A DNA stretch of 64,000 bases from Candidula unifasciata. Taxonomy: Eukaryota; Mollusca; Gastropoda; Stylommatophora; Geomitridae. Each line of letters begins with the position of its first letter. Within the stretch, counting starts at the first letter, position 1. Below the pieces are notes generated by a model, which saw only the letters and a program-made list of their open reading frames with translations, did not search any database and had not been told where the DNA came from. Below are positions 51,270 to 63,068 of the stretch, piece by piece. A program made the translations under genes and the position numbers. The stretch is taken from the NCBI GenBank assembly GCA_905116865.2, contig CAJHNH020000819.1:220001-284000 (forward strand), read 5' to 3'.

Positions 51270-52190
51270 TTAAGTTCAAAGGGGACACAAATGATGAACA
51301 TAATCTAAACTCCTAGTCTAAATTATGTCCCTTCATCTCAATCCTATTTTTTCATTTGATTTCCATCTTCCAATCAGCAAACTCCTAATCAGATGCCTTT
51401 TACAACATGCTTGTTAGGGAGCAATGAGTCTATTCTGTCTTCCCTAAAATGGGGTCCCAGGACCCACATGGGAAAAATTATGATTTTACTCTAATGTACA
51501 CACATCTGAATTATTTATTAAAATTGCGACAATAATATGTGAATTATCCATTACATTGTCCACACAGCAACTGAGAGTTCATGCATCCACATACAGATAT
51601 CAACTAAGGATAATATCCGTAAATGTGTGGGTTATCCACAAACTTATTATGCATAATAGGTTTATACAGTGCTTTAAAACATAAATGTGACCTGCATGCA
51701 GAGACCAGTGATAATGATGATGCCTGGATTATCCATAAACCTCTACATTCAAACACACACTTACACCTGGAAAATCCATCAGCTTCTCTCTCCCTCAGTA
51801 AAAGTAACGTTAAGTCTCCCTAGACCCCACTCATATACACACTAGCTCACTTCTGACTGGTAGCTCCTGAGTCTTGTAACCTCACACAAGGTTACAGGGG
51901 TGTTCGGCAATGCAGTAAATATCAGGTATTGTATATTTCAGCATGCCCATGTGCATTGTCGCGCACGTAAAAAATCCGCTGGCAGTTGGAAATCAATCAA
52001 AATCGTCGATGCTACAGAGCCTGTGCACTGTGCTGAGCTTCTTCGTACTCAGACTTGAGTTAGAAAAAGAACGGAGCACTTATGAGTTACTACCTGTGTG
52101 CCATGATGTTGATTGATTGTTCAAACCTCCCCCCCCCCCTCCCATCAGAAATGATGATGGATTATCGATTAACCTCTAAATATACACAGA
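51270..52190. other. No gene recognised
   Basis: No coding or strong repeat signal. ATTAAA on the minus strand at 52197-52202 could be a poly(A) signal for the gene ending at 52549. Confidence 0.35.
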
Positions 52191-52548
52191 CATACCTTTA
52201 ATATTCATCAACTGACACATGCATATACAAACCACACACACATATCCGAACTGCAAATCTATATGCAAAAAACGTTCTCAATATCACTGATGTACACACA
52301 GTATACACACTGAATAATACAAGAATGCACCCAAACAACACACATGCACGCACACACACATCACCAGAATGCACATCTATATGCAACAATATTCTCTGTG
52401 CCACTGGCAAACACACAATTATCTGCGTGAATTATGCAAGAATCCAATACACACCAACCAATTTGTTCGACAATATACAATGTATTTACATCATTTCTGA
52501 AGAAACAAACGAGCGACACCCCGATATTTTCCAAACAAAAATACTGTA

Positions 52549-52683
52549 TCAGCCTTCCCCGACATCATGGACATCCCGTACGTCACTGATATCAATTTTC
52601 AGCTCCCCAGCCTCAGCACTCTCGTCAGGATCCCCAAAACTTTGATCCCCGCTGTTGTCCTGTAAAGGCACCCCAAAAAACAT
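52549..52683 (-). CDS. Terminal exon of unrecognised gene
   Basis: 44 codons and a TGA stop (52551-52549). Rich in Asp, Glu and Gly. Confidence 0.6.
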   Translation of the reverse strand: MFFGVPLQDNSGDQSFGDPDESAEAGELKIDISDVRDVHDVGEG

Positions 52684-54359
52684 CTGTGGATAATAAACAG
52701 TATTAGACTCAAGAGTGAGGTTTTCCCATTGTGAATCTGAATGCAACCTTTGAGGCTGAGAAAGGAGACATTAAAACCAACTCCTCATGGGAACCATCAG
52801 TAGAGGTACACTGGAGTGGCTGCTGCATCAGAGGACTAGGCACGCATGGGAATGCCCAATGTGCACTGGCGTTGACTGTGACATCATACTTTATAAAATA
52901 AAATAATAGTAGCTTGCATAATCTATTGCCTGGCAAGTCTCACTGTAACTTGTCATGTGCATACTCAATAACACATAAATTGTTTGACTAAAGGTTAGTA
53001 GTGTTTCCTTGAAAAAGCATTTTTGTATGTCTGGTTTTACTAGGCAATTTTATGTTCAGTAGTTTGCTATTGTTTACTGAATGGTCGGCTCTGAAAATGA
53101 TTATCTAAATCAACACAAAGCAGTCAGCTGTCAAATTACCCACAAGTGGGAACGAAACCAGGTATCTCAGAATTATGAAGCACATTCGCAATGCCTAAGC
53201 CACAGACGCTTTTAGAATTCACATGAACACATAACAAAAACACAATTGATATATTTAGAATTCACTGCATAAAACTGGTAGGCACCCACATGAGACATAA
53301 ATACGACTTTCTACAAACACCACGGCTACATTATTTACTTTCTCCCATGCCTGTCATCAAAACCACCAAAAGATGGATACGACTTTCTACAAACACCACA
53401 GCTACAACTTTCTCCCATGCCTGTCATCAAAACCACCAAAAGATGGATATGACTTTCTACAAACACCACGGCTACAACTTTCTCCCATGCCTGTCATCAA
53501 AACCACCATAAGATGGATACGACTTTCTACAAACACCACGGCTACAACTTTCTCTCATGTCTGTCATCAAAACCACCAAAAGATGGATATGACTTTCTAC
53601 AAACAAAATGGCTACAACTTTCTCCCATGCCTGTCATCAAAACCACCACAAGATAGATATGACTTGGGACTTTCTACAAACACCACAACTACAACTTTCT
53701 CCCATGCCTATCATAAAAACCACCAAAAGATGGACATATGACTAAGTAGTAACAAATAAGAAGATCCTCTACAGACCAGAGTATCACAGTGCAAATTAAG
53801 CTGATGTGAATAGACGAAGCTGATGAGAACTGATGCAGCTGATGAGGACAGGCTAAGTTAATGAGGACAAATTAAGATGACAAGTACAAAGTTCACAAAC
53901 TGAGCTGATAAGAATAGACTAAGCTGGCTAGGACTGACTATAAGACCAATGAGGGCAGACTAAGCTGATGAAGACAGACTAAGATAACAAGGACAGATTA
54001 AACTGAAAAGGACAAAGTTGACAGCAGATGAAGAAAAACTAGGCTGAAAAAGAACATTTAGTTGATGAGGACAGGCTAAGATTGATGACCAGACAAAGTT
54101 GAGGAAGACAAAGACTGATAACAACAGACAAAGTTAACGAAGACAGACTAAGATTGATGACAACAGACAAAGTTGATGAGGACAGACTAAGCTGATGGAG
54201 ACAGACTAAAATGACAAGGACAGAAGTGCTTACCTGGCCAGCATTGCTAAGATGAAAAGTATTTTGAGCCACAGAATTTGCCAGTGTGCCCAGATGGAGA
54301 GCTGTAGAGGCCGACATTGTGCTCAGGTCAATCGGAGCGGTGTTGATGCAGTTTGCAAA
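52549..54359 (-). CDS. C-terminal two exons of an unrecognised gene
   Basis: Exon 54359-54234 (126 bases, phase 0 to 0) lies between a tttttgccag acceptor and a CAG|gtaagc donor. It reads FANCINTAPIDLSTMSASTA, then LHLGTLANSVAQNTFHLSNA. The last exon, 52683-52549, follows a tattatccacag acceptor and reads MFFGVPLQDNSGDQSFGDPD, ESAEAGELKIDISDVRDVHD, VGEG and stop. The tail is strongly acidic. Phases agree, both splice sites are good, and the composition differs from the surrounding repeats. Upstream exons must lie beyond the 16-bp minisatellite and the LTR element, outside the window. I cannot name the family. Confidence 0.6.
52785..52885 (+). repeat. Dispersed repeat family F, 3' part
   Basis: GGTACACTGGAGTGGCTGCT, GCACGCATGGGAATGCCCAA and GTGACATCAT parallel the ends of copies 1 and 2. 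Confidence 0.5.
53308..53740. repeat. 70-bp minisatellite, about six copies
   Basis: The unit is GACTTTCTACAAACACCACG, GCTACAACTTTCTCCCATGC, CTGTCATCAAAACCACCAAA, AGATGGATAC. It lies in the intron between the two orphan exons. Confidence 0.92.
53770..54228. repeat. Degenerate ~19-bp tandem repeat
   Basis: Many variants of GACAGACTAAGCTGATGAG. The array stops next to the exon donor at 54233. Confidence 0.8.
54234..54359 (-). CDS. Penultimate exon of unrecognised gene
   Basis: 42 codons, no stop, with strong GTAAGC donor and pyrimidine-rich acceptor. Ser/Thr/Ala-rich, with no domain seen. Confidence 0.6.
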
Positions 54360-54424
54360 CTGGCAAAAATAGAAATAATCAGATCTATAAAATAGGCTGC
54401 TGGCCATGAATCTCACTGTCCGGT

Positions 54425-55125
54425 GGAATGTTATTATAGAGGAATGTTGTGATGGAGGAATGTTGAGATGAAGGAATGTTGTGATTGAGGAATGTTGTGA
54501 TGAAGGAATGTTGTGATGGAGGAATGTTGTGATGGAGGAATGTTGTGATGGAGGAATGTTGTGATGGAGGAATGTTGTGATGGAGGAATGTTGTGATGGA
54601 GGAATGTTGTGATGGAGGAATGTTGTGATGGAGGAATGTTGTGGTGGAGGAATGTTGTGATGGAGGAAAGTTGTGATGGAGGAATGTTGTGGTGGAGGAA
54701 TGTTGTGATGGAGGAAAGTTGTGATGGAGGAATGTTGTGATGGAGGAATGTTGTGGTGGAGGAATGTTGTGATGGAGGAAAGTTGTGATGGAGGAATGTT
54801 GTGATGGAGGAATGTTGTGATGGAGGAATGTTGTGATGGAGGAATGTTGTGATGGAGGAATGTTGTGATGGAGGAATGTTGTGATGGAGGAATGTTGTGA
54901 TGGAGGAATGTTGTGATGGAGGAATGTTGTGGTGGAGGAATGTTGTGATGGGGGAATGTTGTGATGGAGGAATGTTGTGGTGGAGGAATGTTGTGATGGA
55001 GGAATGGGGTGATGGAGGAATGTTGTGATGGAGGAATGTTGTGGTGGAGGAATGTTGTGATGGAGGAATGTTATGATGGAGGAATGTTGTGATGAAGGAA
55101 TGTTGTGATGGAGGAATGTTGTGAG
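54425..55125. repeat. 16-bp minisatellite, about 43 copies
   Basis: The unit is GTTGTGATGGAGGAAT with GTGGTGG and GGAAAG variants that themselves recur in blocks. Confidence 0.97.
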
Positions 55126-55219
55126 AAATGAAGGCTGTCGTTGATGAATAAAGTTACAGATGAATGTGGTGTCAAAGGAATGTTTGAACTTACTAACTAA
55201 CTAACTTAACTAACCTAAC

Positions 55220-55990
55220 TGTCACAAACCTCTGGTATGACCTTGCCGGTCCGTGGCTCGCTAACTAGGCCTATGACAGACAGACTAACCTACAACACAC
55301 ACTGAACCCGAACGCACACAGAGCACACACGACAATCTTTATTGGAAGTACAGGTAATACATAGACAGTTGACTTCCCGCCGTGTGGCCACCTATTGCCT
55401 GGACCCTCTGGCTGGACGGGCTTTACAATCGCCCCGTCCCCAGTACGTGCGACAGGCATACTCTGGTGTACAAACCACAATCCGGTCAGGATATACGCTC
55501 TCTTCTATCGCCACGCCTGACCCAATCAAACTGTCACAGTCTCTGTCTCCTAGTGCAGGGTCAGAGTGTCCAGGTTAGCCACTCTCTCACAGCACATATA
55601 ACATAAATACTCTACACAAGAACTATCCTATCCTAACACAAAACTGTACATAAACTATCCAGTCCACTAACAGAAATATATCCTAACTTTAATACTATAA
55701 CATAAACTATCCAGTCACTAAACGTACCTCTCTTCCTGACGACGCACACCGAATGTCCTTCTTCCTTCTCCCCTCGTGTCTCTTGACCCCGTTCACCAGC
55801 TCAGTCCCAGAAGCAGTCATCGTGTTACTAAAACACAGTTTTCAAGCTTTCTTGCTTTATCCTGAGCGCTGGTTTCGCCTTGCGATCACAGAACGGGACT
55901 CGACCAGTGACGGCCCTGACCTCTGTGTCAACCACTGGGTGCACACCTTACGTGTGGTACACTGACCTGTACTTAATAGGGTTTGTGACA
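55220..55990 (-). repeat. 3' LTR
   Basis: 771 bases with perfect 10-base inverted ends, TGTCACAAAC/GTTTGTGACA. Confidence 0.9.
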
Positions 55991-56004
55991 TTCACCCTTC
56001 CTCT
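55991..56004 (-). promoter_or_regulatory. Polypurine tract
   Basis: On the minus strand AGAGGAAGGGTGAA directly precedes the 3' LTR, where plus-strand DNA synthesis is primed in this class. Confidence 0.7.
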
Positions 56005-56659
56005 GAACTTAGATACTTCCTGACAAAGTCAAGTATCAGCAAAGCATGGCCTTTGCCATCATGTGTTACAGTCATGTTTTTAAATTTTTATCGTCAATAT
56101 TTAGTTACCTAAAAAAAAATAATTGTCATGTACTTTTTGGGTCAATCACCTAAGGACAAACTATCTGGCACATATTTAATGGGTATATACATTCAATGGG
56201 TAAGCTCCTCCCTAATGGCCGTAGAAATGGTATCAGCCCTTGACACAACATACGTCACTGGACTCATTACACTTCAAATCATATGGGTAAATGATATAAA
56301 TAATAATTTTGGGTGGACACCCAAATCGTTCGCCGGGACCCAATCACACCTTACTTCACTTACTGTGCAAGTAAGACGCCACTGTATACACGCTCCCAAG
56401 CCGGTTTAACCAACGACACCGTGATTTATAACATTGTGCTGTCATGGACTATCTCCATAAGGCGTTGTCCATGGTTGTGAAAAGGGTCATGACCTGACTC
56501 CCCGACCTACAGTCGTATAATGTGTCCGCGAATCCGCAGTACCTGCCAAGACACAAATCACCCCATATGACCCACAGTGCAAAATAGGCAGTAAACAAAT
56601 GTGTGGCCAGTTGGACACACTCCCCTCCTCCAAGGGTAGTGCTACTCCTCAAATGTAGT

Positions 56660-57700
56660 CTCCAAATATGCGATACTAGTTACACCATAATTAACTCTCC
56701 ATGTGAGTGCCCTTGTAAAAGTACAATCTAACTTTCATTTAAACTGTCCATCATCAATTTTAGAAAGCAAAATAAACAATTTAAAGAGAAAAAACAAAAA
56801 TTAAAATAAGTTCATTTTACTGCCAAACTAAATTGTCAGTTATTTTAAAGTCTACTAGTTTACAAAGCTATTTATCTATAATGCATTATTGTCTAACATA
56901 TACTTTAACATTTACATTTAGTGCATATAGGACACTTAGTTAATATTAAACTCATTGAAACTTTTAATAAAAGTAATGGATTTCAAATTAAGTTTCAAAA
57001 ACTGAAGAATATTAATATTGCAATTTGAGAATTTTAAAACAAAAATGATTGCAAATCAAACAATTAACATTACTTATGTGATCTAGCCAAAAATCTTTAG
57101 CAAAGAAAAAAAAAAAAAAATATATTTGTAAAATCCAAATGGATTGTCCCACAAATAATTTTACACTATATTCATTCCAACAAAACAATAAAATTTACAA
57201 ATCAAAATAAATAAGCAAAATATACATAAAATAATTTTTCAAACTCAAAATTATTTCCCTTTTATAAATACCACCTCAATAGTTACAAATCAAAATAATA
57301 AGAAAAATAAATATCGATAAATTACTCATCATAGATACCAACACAATAATTACAAATCAAAATAAATAAGAAAAATAAATTTAGATAAATTACTCATCAT
57401 AGATATCAACACAAAAGTTACAAATCAAAATAAATAAGAAAAATATACAAATAAAAATTGTGCAAACGAAATTGAATGAATAAACTTAACAATTCAAAAC
57501 CAAATAATATACATGAAAGAAACATATACAACATATAGCACATACAGAACATATAAAACATATATAATCCATACAACATATATTATATTAAAGATGAACA
57601 TAATAAGATTAACTTATAATATGACAATCACAACATAGACTTATATTCTATACACTCATTCCCTTTTATTCCAATTACACTCTTCTTTCATACATCACAT
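56660..57700. other. AT-rich internal region of the LTR element
   Basis: Strongly A/T-rich, with repeated ACAAATCAAAATAAATAAGA blocks. No integrase or other coding frame is seen. Confidence 0.6.
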
Positions 57701-57991
57701 TTTCCACTCTGCTGAAGTCCTTAGAATGATCATCACCTTTATCTTCCTGTTGGGTAATCTTTTACGATTGTTCAGTTCACTGGTTTTAGGCTAGAACAGT
57801 ACTTGTATACACTGCTACTTGACAACTGGATCTATGAAACTTGGTGTAGAATTTCGTTATGAAACAATTCATAGTCATCTGCCTTTTCAAGAAAGCATGA
57901 ATACATGAAGACACTGACTTTTCACATAGTCTGTGCATTTCTGAAGTTACCTGACTGTCAGTTTCAGGATACAACTAGGCAATCAATAGTT

Positions 57992-58204
57992 TTACAGCCG
58001 GCTTAATAAGTCAGCCAGGTTGTTGCTGTTGCCCTTGATGTGTGTAGTTGTGACTTGGAAATCTTGCAGTGGTAGTGCCCATCTGGTTATACGAATGTTC
58101 TTTGGGGCACCAGACTTAATGACGAGCAATGGCTGGTTATCTGATTGTGGGACAAAAAGTCTGCCCAGGAGGTAATGATTGAGTCTTGTCACACAGACAA
58201 TCAC
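57992..58204 (-). pseudogene. LTR element RNase H remnant
   Basis: The frame contains VTRLNHYLLGRLFVPQSDNQ, RITRWALPLQDF and NNLADLLSRL, the Gypsy RNase H end (HYL-GR, D-x-PLL, RWAL-LQ, ADxLSR). Confidence 0.8.
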
Positions 58205-58261
58205 TGCAAGATACTGCTGTTTCGCCGTAACAGTGTACCTGGGCTGGAGACAACTTACTGC

Positions 58262-58680
58262 TCACCCATAATCTGTCACACAGCAGTTCGGGTGTAACAT
58301 CTCGCCATCACACTGCCTCAGACATACCGCAACTGCCGTACCACTGGTATGATATCTGAGAACAAATGGTAATATGCTATTAGACAGATTTAAAATAGGG
58401 GAACTGGAGAAAAGAGTTTTGTTTTTGGTGAAAGTGTGATCTAGTTCTCGGTTCAACTCAATTGTATTGGAATGCTCCCTTTTTAATAGTTTTGTGAAAA
58501 ATACAGTTTCCTGGATAGTGTTAGGGGTAAATTGGTTGTAATACTTGATGAGGTCGAGTAAGCTTCGGATCTCCTTATTGGTGGTGGCGTTTTTAAGATT
58601 CAATATTTTAAGAAGATCCTCAAGATAAATTCGGACTTTTGAGGGGTTTTCTGTAAATCCAAAATGTTGGGATCCTTGAC
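58262..58680 (-). pseudogene. LTR element RT thumb/connection remnant
   Basis: NKEIRSLLDLIKYYNQFTPN and LPFVLRYHTSGTAVAVCLRQ match the Gypsy RT thumb and start of RNase H. The RT palm with the YxDD box is not present upstream. Confidence 0.7.
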
Positions 58681-59253
58681 CAATAGGTAATCTATGAGGC
58701 ATCATTAATAAACATGTGCATATCAACAGTATACATTGCAATATCAGAAATAATAAAGCATGTTTTATTTTGACCGGTTTGTTGATTACTGGCAGCAAAT
58801 GATGGTACATTTGTGTACACCTGCCTGGTACATCAGATAGTACATTTCAGCTTTCTGTGTAGATGTTTCTGAAATTTGTTTGTTAATCTTTGGTGTAAAG
58901 ATTTGTTTGGTTGCAGGTAAGTGTTGTTGTACAGAAAAGAGAATATCTGTCGTATCAACAACATTAGAGTCAGGAATAACAGTTCTATTATGGAACTCCT
59001 CAACCAATAATTTGTCAGTTGGTTTAGAAAGGAGTATGAACACTTCTTTAGAATAAACATTATCAGTTAAATGTTCATGTTTATTTGTGTAGGATTTCTC
59101 TGAGAGGTTTGTTTGAGTTGATGTGTTTATCGTTAAAATATTTTTCATACATCCACTTTCATTCACATCAATCTCTCTCACTGACTGCTGTCCCGTTACA
59201 ACATTGCAGTTATGTTGTCACACCGTTACATGTCATGCACTCATATATGTTCT

Positions 59254-61185
59254 TTACTTCTTCTTTACTTTTGCTTGGGTCTGGGCTAGCACTACTGGCA
59301 CGTAATTAATCTTTTCCCACTCCTGTATTTCTTTCATGGTACAGCCCTTTGGATTTTCTTTTCCTGCAATGATGACATCTGCAGGGGGTTTTCTGCATGC
59401 AAGTACTTCTATTCTGCTGCAAAGAAATGGAGATTCAACATCTACCATCGCTATTCTCATTTCACATTTCTTGCCTCCCATTTTATATTTTATCGTTTCC
59501 CCTGTGTAGTCTGCCTCTTTCAATACGGACTTTCTAATAAGTGAAAAAGGTGTGTCAGATGTTCTTATCACTGAAACTGGTTTTCCGTTTATGATACCTT
59601 TACTGCTTTCCCTGTGTGACTCAGTGTTGTATGCTGCCATTAATCTTTCGTGTGAAATTGTCTCGTCATCTGACAGCATTGAATCATCAGTAGGCCAAGT
59701 TGTCATTTCGAAAAATGCATTTGGCAAACACTCTTTTGTCTCGCTGCATTCATTCGCACTCAATTGTTGCTCTTTTGACTCACCACTGCATTCATTCGCA
59801 CTGACATGCTGCTCTTTTGACTCACCACTGAATTCATTCGCACTGACATGCTGCTCTTTTGGCTCACCACTACATGCTATATTTTCATACTGCCATTTTG
59901 AGATATCACTTTCTGATACCTCCTTCACATTACTACAATTTCCCAGAATGACATCAGCAATAGGGTCTTCTAGCACTGCAAATTTTGTTCTACCTGTGCA
60001 GTAAGCCGATTTTATATCTGCCCATGCCAATTTATATTTTTCTTTCGCTCCTGAAAAGGTTCGACACATAATATGTTCCCCTGTCAGGTCACATTCATCC
60101 ACCAGACTTTCTCTTATACCCAATACTGTGGTACCAGAATCTCGCAGTATTGTTGCTACTTTGCCGTTAACCAACCCTTTCGTAAGTTTCACTTGGCCAT
60201 CGAAACTGGTCACAGTATTAGCCTCTCCTATCACGCTGTGACCACAGGTTAGATTACCATCCTCATTAAAATCTCTACAGATCTGGCAACATGTATCAGA
60301 GAAATTTGCCAGCCCAGCTGCATTTGCTGTAGGTACATCTGCCATACTTCCATCAGATAACCTGCTTTCAGAATCACTGCCACTGTCAGATATTTCTGCA
60401 GCCGCACTCTGATGTTGTCTTCTTCTCATCTTGCAATCTTTTTGTAAGTGATCGATGGAGTCACATAGTCGACACTCGAGCCAGTATTTAACTGTATTTT
60501 TCTCCTGCATTGCTTTTTCTCTCTTGCGAAAATGATCTTCATACTTTGGATTCTGCTCGCACCACTGTCGTTGACCATGATCTCTCTTACAGTACAGGCA
60601 TCTTACTATTGGTCCTCTATCTCTAAGAGGTCTGTAACTCTTGTACTCCCTCGAGTGTTCTCCTTTCTTCTCGTGAGTATATTGCTTTTTCCTGTATACA
60701 GGTTGTACTGCAGCTCCGTAACTTACATCTGCACCCTTATTGAAACTAAAAATGTTTCTGTGTGCATTCCAGTATGCAGCACCTGCATCTTCCATCTGCT
60801 TTACTGTTTCAGGTTTTTGCTCAATCAAAAACGTCTTCATGCTGCTCGGGACACTTGACAACACCTTGTCTCTTATCAAAAGATCTTTTAACAACTCGTA
60901 TGATTTGTTCACTTTCGCCGATGTTACCCACTTGTCGAAAGTGGATACCACCTCAGACATGTAATCCAGAAATGTCTGTTCAGCTTTAGGAATCAAATTT
61001 TTAAAGGTATTTCTGTAAGATTCCTCATCTAGGGAGAAATGTTGGAGAATTCTGTCCCTGACAAAATAATAATCCTCAAGTTTTTCAGTAGGGATTGTTT
61101 CTAGTAATTTCAAAGGTTCCCCCCCTAGATGTTTTCGGTAAATCAGTGACCACTCTTTAAAAGGGACCTCATAGTGATTAACCAT
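59254..61185 (-). CDS. LTR element gag-protease frame (capsid, two zinc knuckles, tandem protease-like domains)
   Basis: This 643-codon frame starts with a SCAN-like capsid (FKEWSLIYRKHLGGEPLKLL). It continues with two zinc knuckles, CLYCKRDHGQRQWC near 60560-60605 and CRLCDSIDHLQKDC near 60435-60480. A first retropepsin-like domain with ILRDSGTTVLG follows at about 60129-60150. Next come three 14-residue repeats (SGESKEQHVSANEC type, 59745-59875). A second retropepsin-like domain follows, where the DSG motif is replaced by TSD (IRTSDTPFSLI, about 59535-59570). Family knowledge: DSG/DTG is the catalytic aspartate motif. The frame is open to its stop. The true start is in the upstream frame at 61687. 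Confidence 0.85.
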   Translation of the reverse strand: MVNHYEVPFKEWSLIYRKHLGGEPLKLLETIPTEKLEDYYFVRDRILQHFSLDEESYRNTFKNLIPKAEQTFLDYMSEVVSTFDKWVTSAKVNKSYELLKDLLIRDKVLSSVPSSMKTFLIEQKPETVKQMEDAGAAYWNAHRNIFSFNKGADVSYGAAVQPVYRKKQYTHEKKGEHSREYKSYRPLRDRGPIVRCLYCKRDHGQRQWCEQNPKYEDHFRKREKAMQEKNTVKYWLECRLCDSIDHLQKDCKMRRRQHQSAAAEISDSGSDSESRLSDGSMADVPTANAAGLANFSDTCCQICRDFNEDGNLTCGHSVIGEANTVTSFDGQVKLTKGLVNGKVATILRDSGTTVLGIRESLVDECDLTGEHIMCRTFSGAKEKYKLAWADIKSAYCTGRTKFAVLEDPIADVILGNCSNVKEVSESDISKWQYENIACSGEPKEQHVSANEFSGESKEQHVSANECSGESKEQQLSANECSETKECLPNAFFEMTTWPTDDSMLSDDETISHERLMAAYNTESHRESSKGIINGKPVSVIRTSDTPFSLIRKSVLKEADYTGETIKYKMGGKKCEMRIAMVDVESPFLCSRIEVLACRKPPADVIIAGKENPKGCTMKEIQEWEKINYVPVVLAQTQAKVKKK

Positions 61186-61219
61186 ACATTCAAAATTTTG
61201 TGTCCATGCAGATATGGAA

Positions 61220-61687
61220 TCACCCTGTGTAAAAAATTTTATTAGGCCCTGGGTACTTTTTGAACGAAGGTTCAGCAGCCTTTATCTCAGCCTTACGCAT
61301 TTGCACCTCAGCATCTCTAGTTGCTTCTATCTCTTTGGCTTTTAGTTCCATCACCAGCCTTTCTTTCTCTAGGTCTGAATTGCATAACATCTCTTTGAGT
61401 CTCAAGGTAGCGGTGTGTTCTAGCTCTTTGTCCTTTATCAACAACTGTACCCTGTCTCTCTCAGCCATCGCAGATAACTCTTTGTCTTTTAATGCCGCTT
61501 GGGCTTCCAGCTCGATCTGCTTTAGTTTACTAGCGGCTTCTAGTTCCAATTTCTTGAGTTCTCTCTCGTCAGCTCTGTCTTTTCTCTCTTGAAGATCGGC
61601 ATATTTCCTATCTGCCCATTCTAGCGCCTTCTCGCCAGTCAGACCATGCTGTTTTGCCATCTCGAGGAACTCAGATAGACTCGACAT
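61220..61687 (-). CDS. LTR element gag N-terminal frame (coiled coil)
   Basis: It begins MSSLSEFLEMAKQHGLTGEK and continues as a long Glu/Lys/Leu-rich coiled coil. The frame runs into a stop at about 61220. The capsid continues in another frame, so there is a one-base frame break close to the A6 run (plus strand) at 61231-61236. An in-frame codon lies further upstream, but this Met begins the recognisable protein. Confidence 0.75.
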   Translation of the reverse strand: MSSLSEFLEMAKQHGLTGEKALEWADRKYADLQERKDRADERELKKLELEAASKLKQIELEAQAALKDKELSAMAERDRVQLLIKDKELEHTATLRLKEMLCNSDLEKERLVMELKAKEIEATRDAEVQMRKAEIKAAEPSFKKYPGPNKIFYTG

Positions 61688-63068
61688 CTTAATTACAATA
61701 ACAATGATCTTTTGTTCAAAATAATAATCAACAACCACTCAACAAATCACCTGACTAACCGTAGCTGCCACGAACAAAAATACTAAAAATTACAAGTGGC
61801 AAGCCCGGAAATCAGTGAAAACAATCCAAATAATTTAGCAACGTAATAAATTCAATATAATAATAATAATAATTATGGAACAATTTGGACTGTTCGTTGC
61901 AGAAAAGGGATGGGTCACCGAAACTTATTCGTTACAATTTCCGAATGAGGGATGATGATGTGTGTGCACAAAAAAAAAAATTAACACAAAAATGAACAGC
62001 ACTAGTATCACTACGTGGAAAACAATTTCACACACGAAAACACCTCGAAGAAATTATTAATCTCTAAATCAGACGGTACACGCACGAACGATAACGTACT
62101 ATTAGATAAACACTTATTGACAGGAAAGCACAACGATTGGACAATAACTATTTACAAACAAGACGCTACAAGCATATATCTTGACAATAGACCCGGCTGC
62201 AAAAGGAGTTGCAGACGAGACTAGAATCGCAATATAGGTGACACGTAATCTTATGTTAATCCTAGCAACACTAGACAACTAGGGACAACACAAGACTAGC
62301 CCTGCCAACCACCCACAAAAATAACGTAAATGATGAATAGGACAGACGAGAAATGAGAAGGACAATGAACGGTGCCAGGGGCTCAAATACAACTGCGTGG
62401 AACCCTCGAGGGCTGGAGAACAGACCACAACAATACACCAAAAGCAAAAACAGACTTATCTTCTCTCCAGTCCTTGATTCTTGGCCTCCCACAGAAAGAA
62501 TGATGAGGATGATGATGACCGAGGACGACAGGCCTCGGTTGATCGGTGTCAGCAGCAACCACTCCACCACACACAACCTTCCTCACACTCTTTACTGTCC
62601 GTCAAACTATTTCTCTTATACGTCACTAACTTGTCAAGACGCAAACGCAGCCCTATCACACTTAGTCATAATTAATTACAATCAGTCGGAACACATACGA
62701 AAACGATAACAAACTATCACTTTATAGCGCTACGGGTGACCCAAGCCAACCCCGATGTCGCTATCAATAATTAAGAGTAGGCCCGGACAACGATGCAATA
62801 TTTAAGAGAATTAACTCAGCTACGCCATCACAAACTTACTCGATAGCAACATCAAAATTAAGGGATTAACTCAATCACGTTAGCCCTACAATAGTGAACG
62901 ACAAAACTTAAAGAAAAATAAATCAGTCAGCTAAACATACAAACTAATCTATGTCTCCTATTTAGACAAATAAATACAAGCACATTGGGTTCACAATTAA
63001 CGCGGACAACTGTTACTATGTAGCTACTACTATCGATTCAATTCCCAAGGACGAACGCCCCCATAATC
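61688..63068 (-). other. LTR element leader region
   Basis: Non-coding sequence between the 5' LTR and gag. Five bases inside the LTR, TGGGGGCGTTCGTCC (minus strand) could be a tRNA primer site, but the matching tRNA is not identified. Confidence 0.4.

Noticed and set aside
56128..56409. Possible env or integrase frame in the LTR element
   Set aside because: It is on the strand opposite to gag and has no integrase zinc or DDE motifs.
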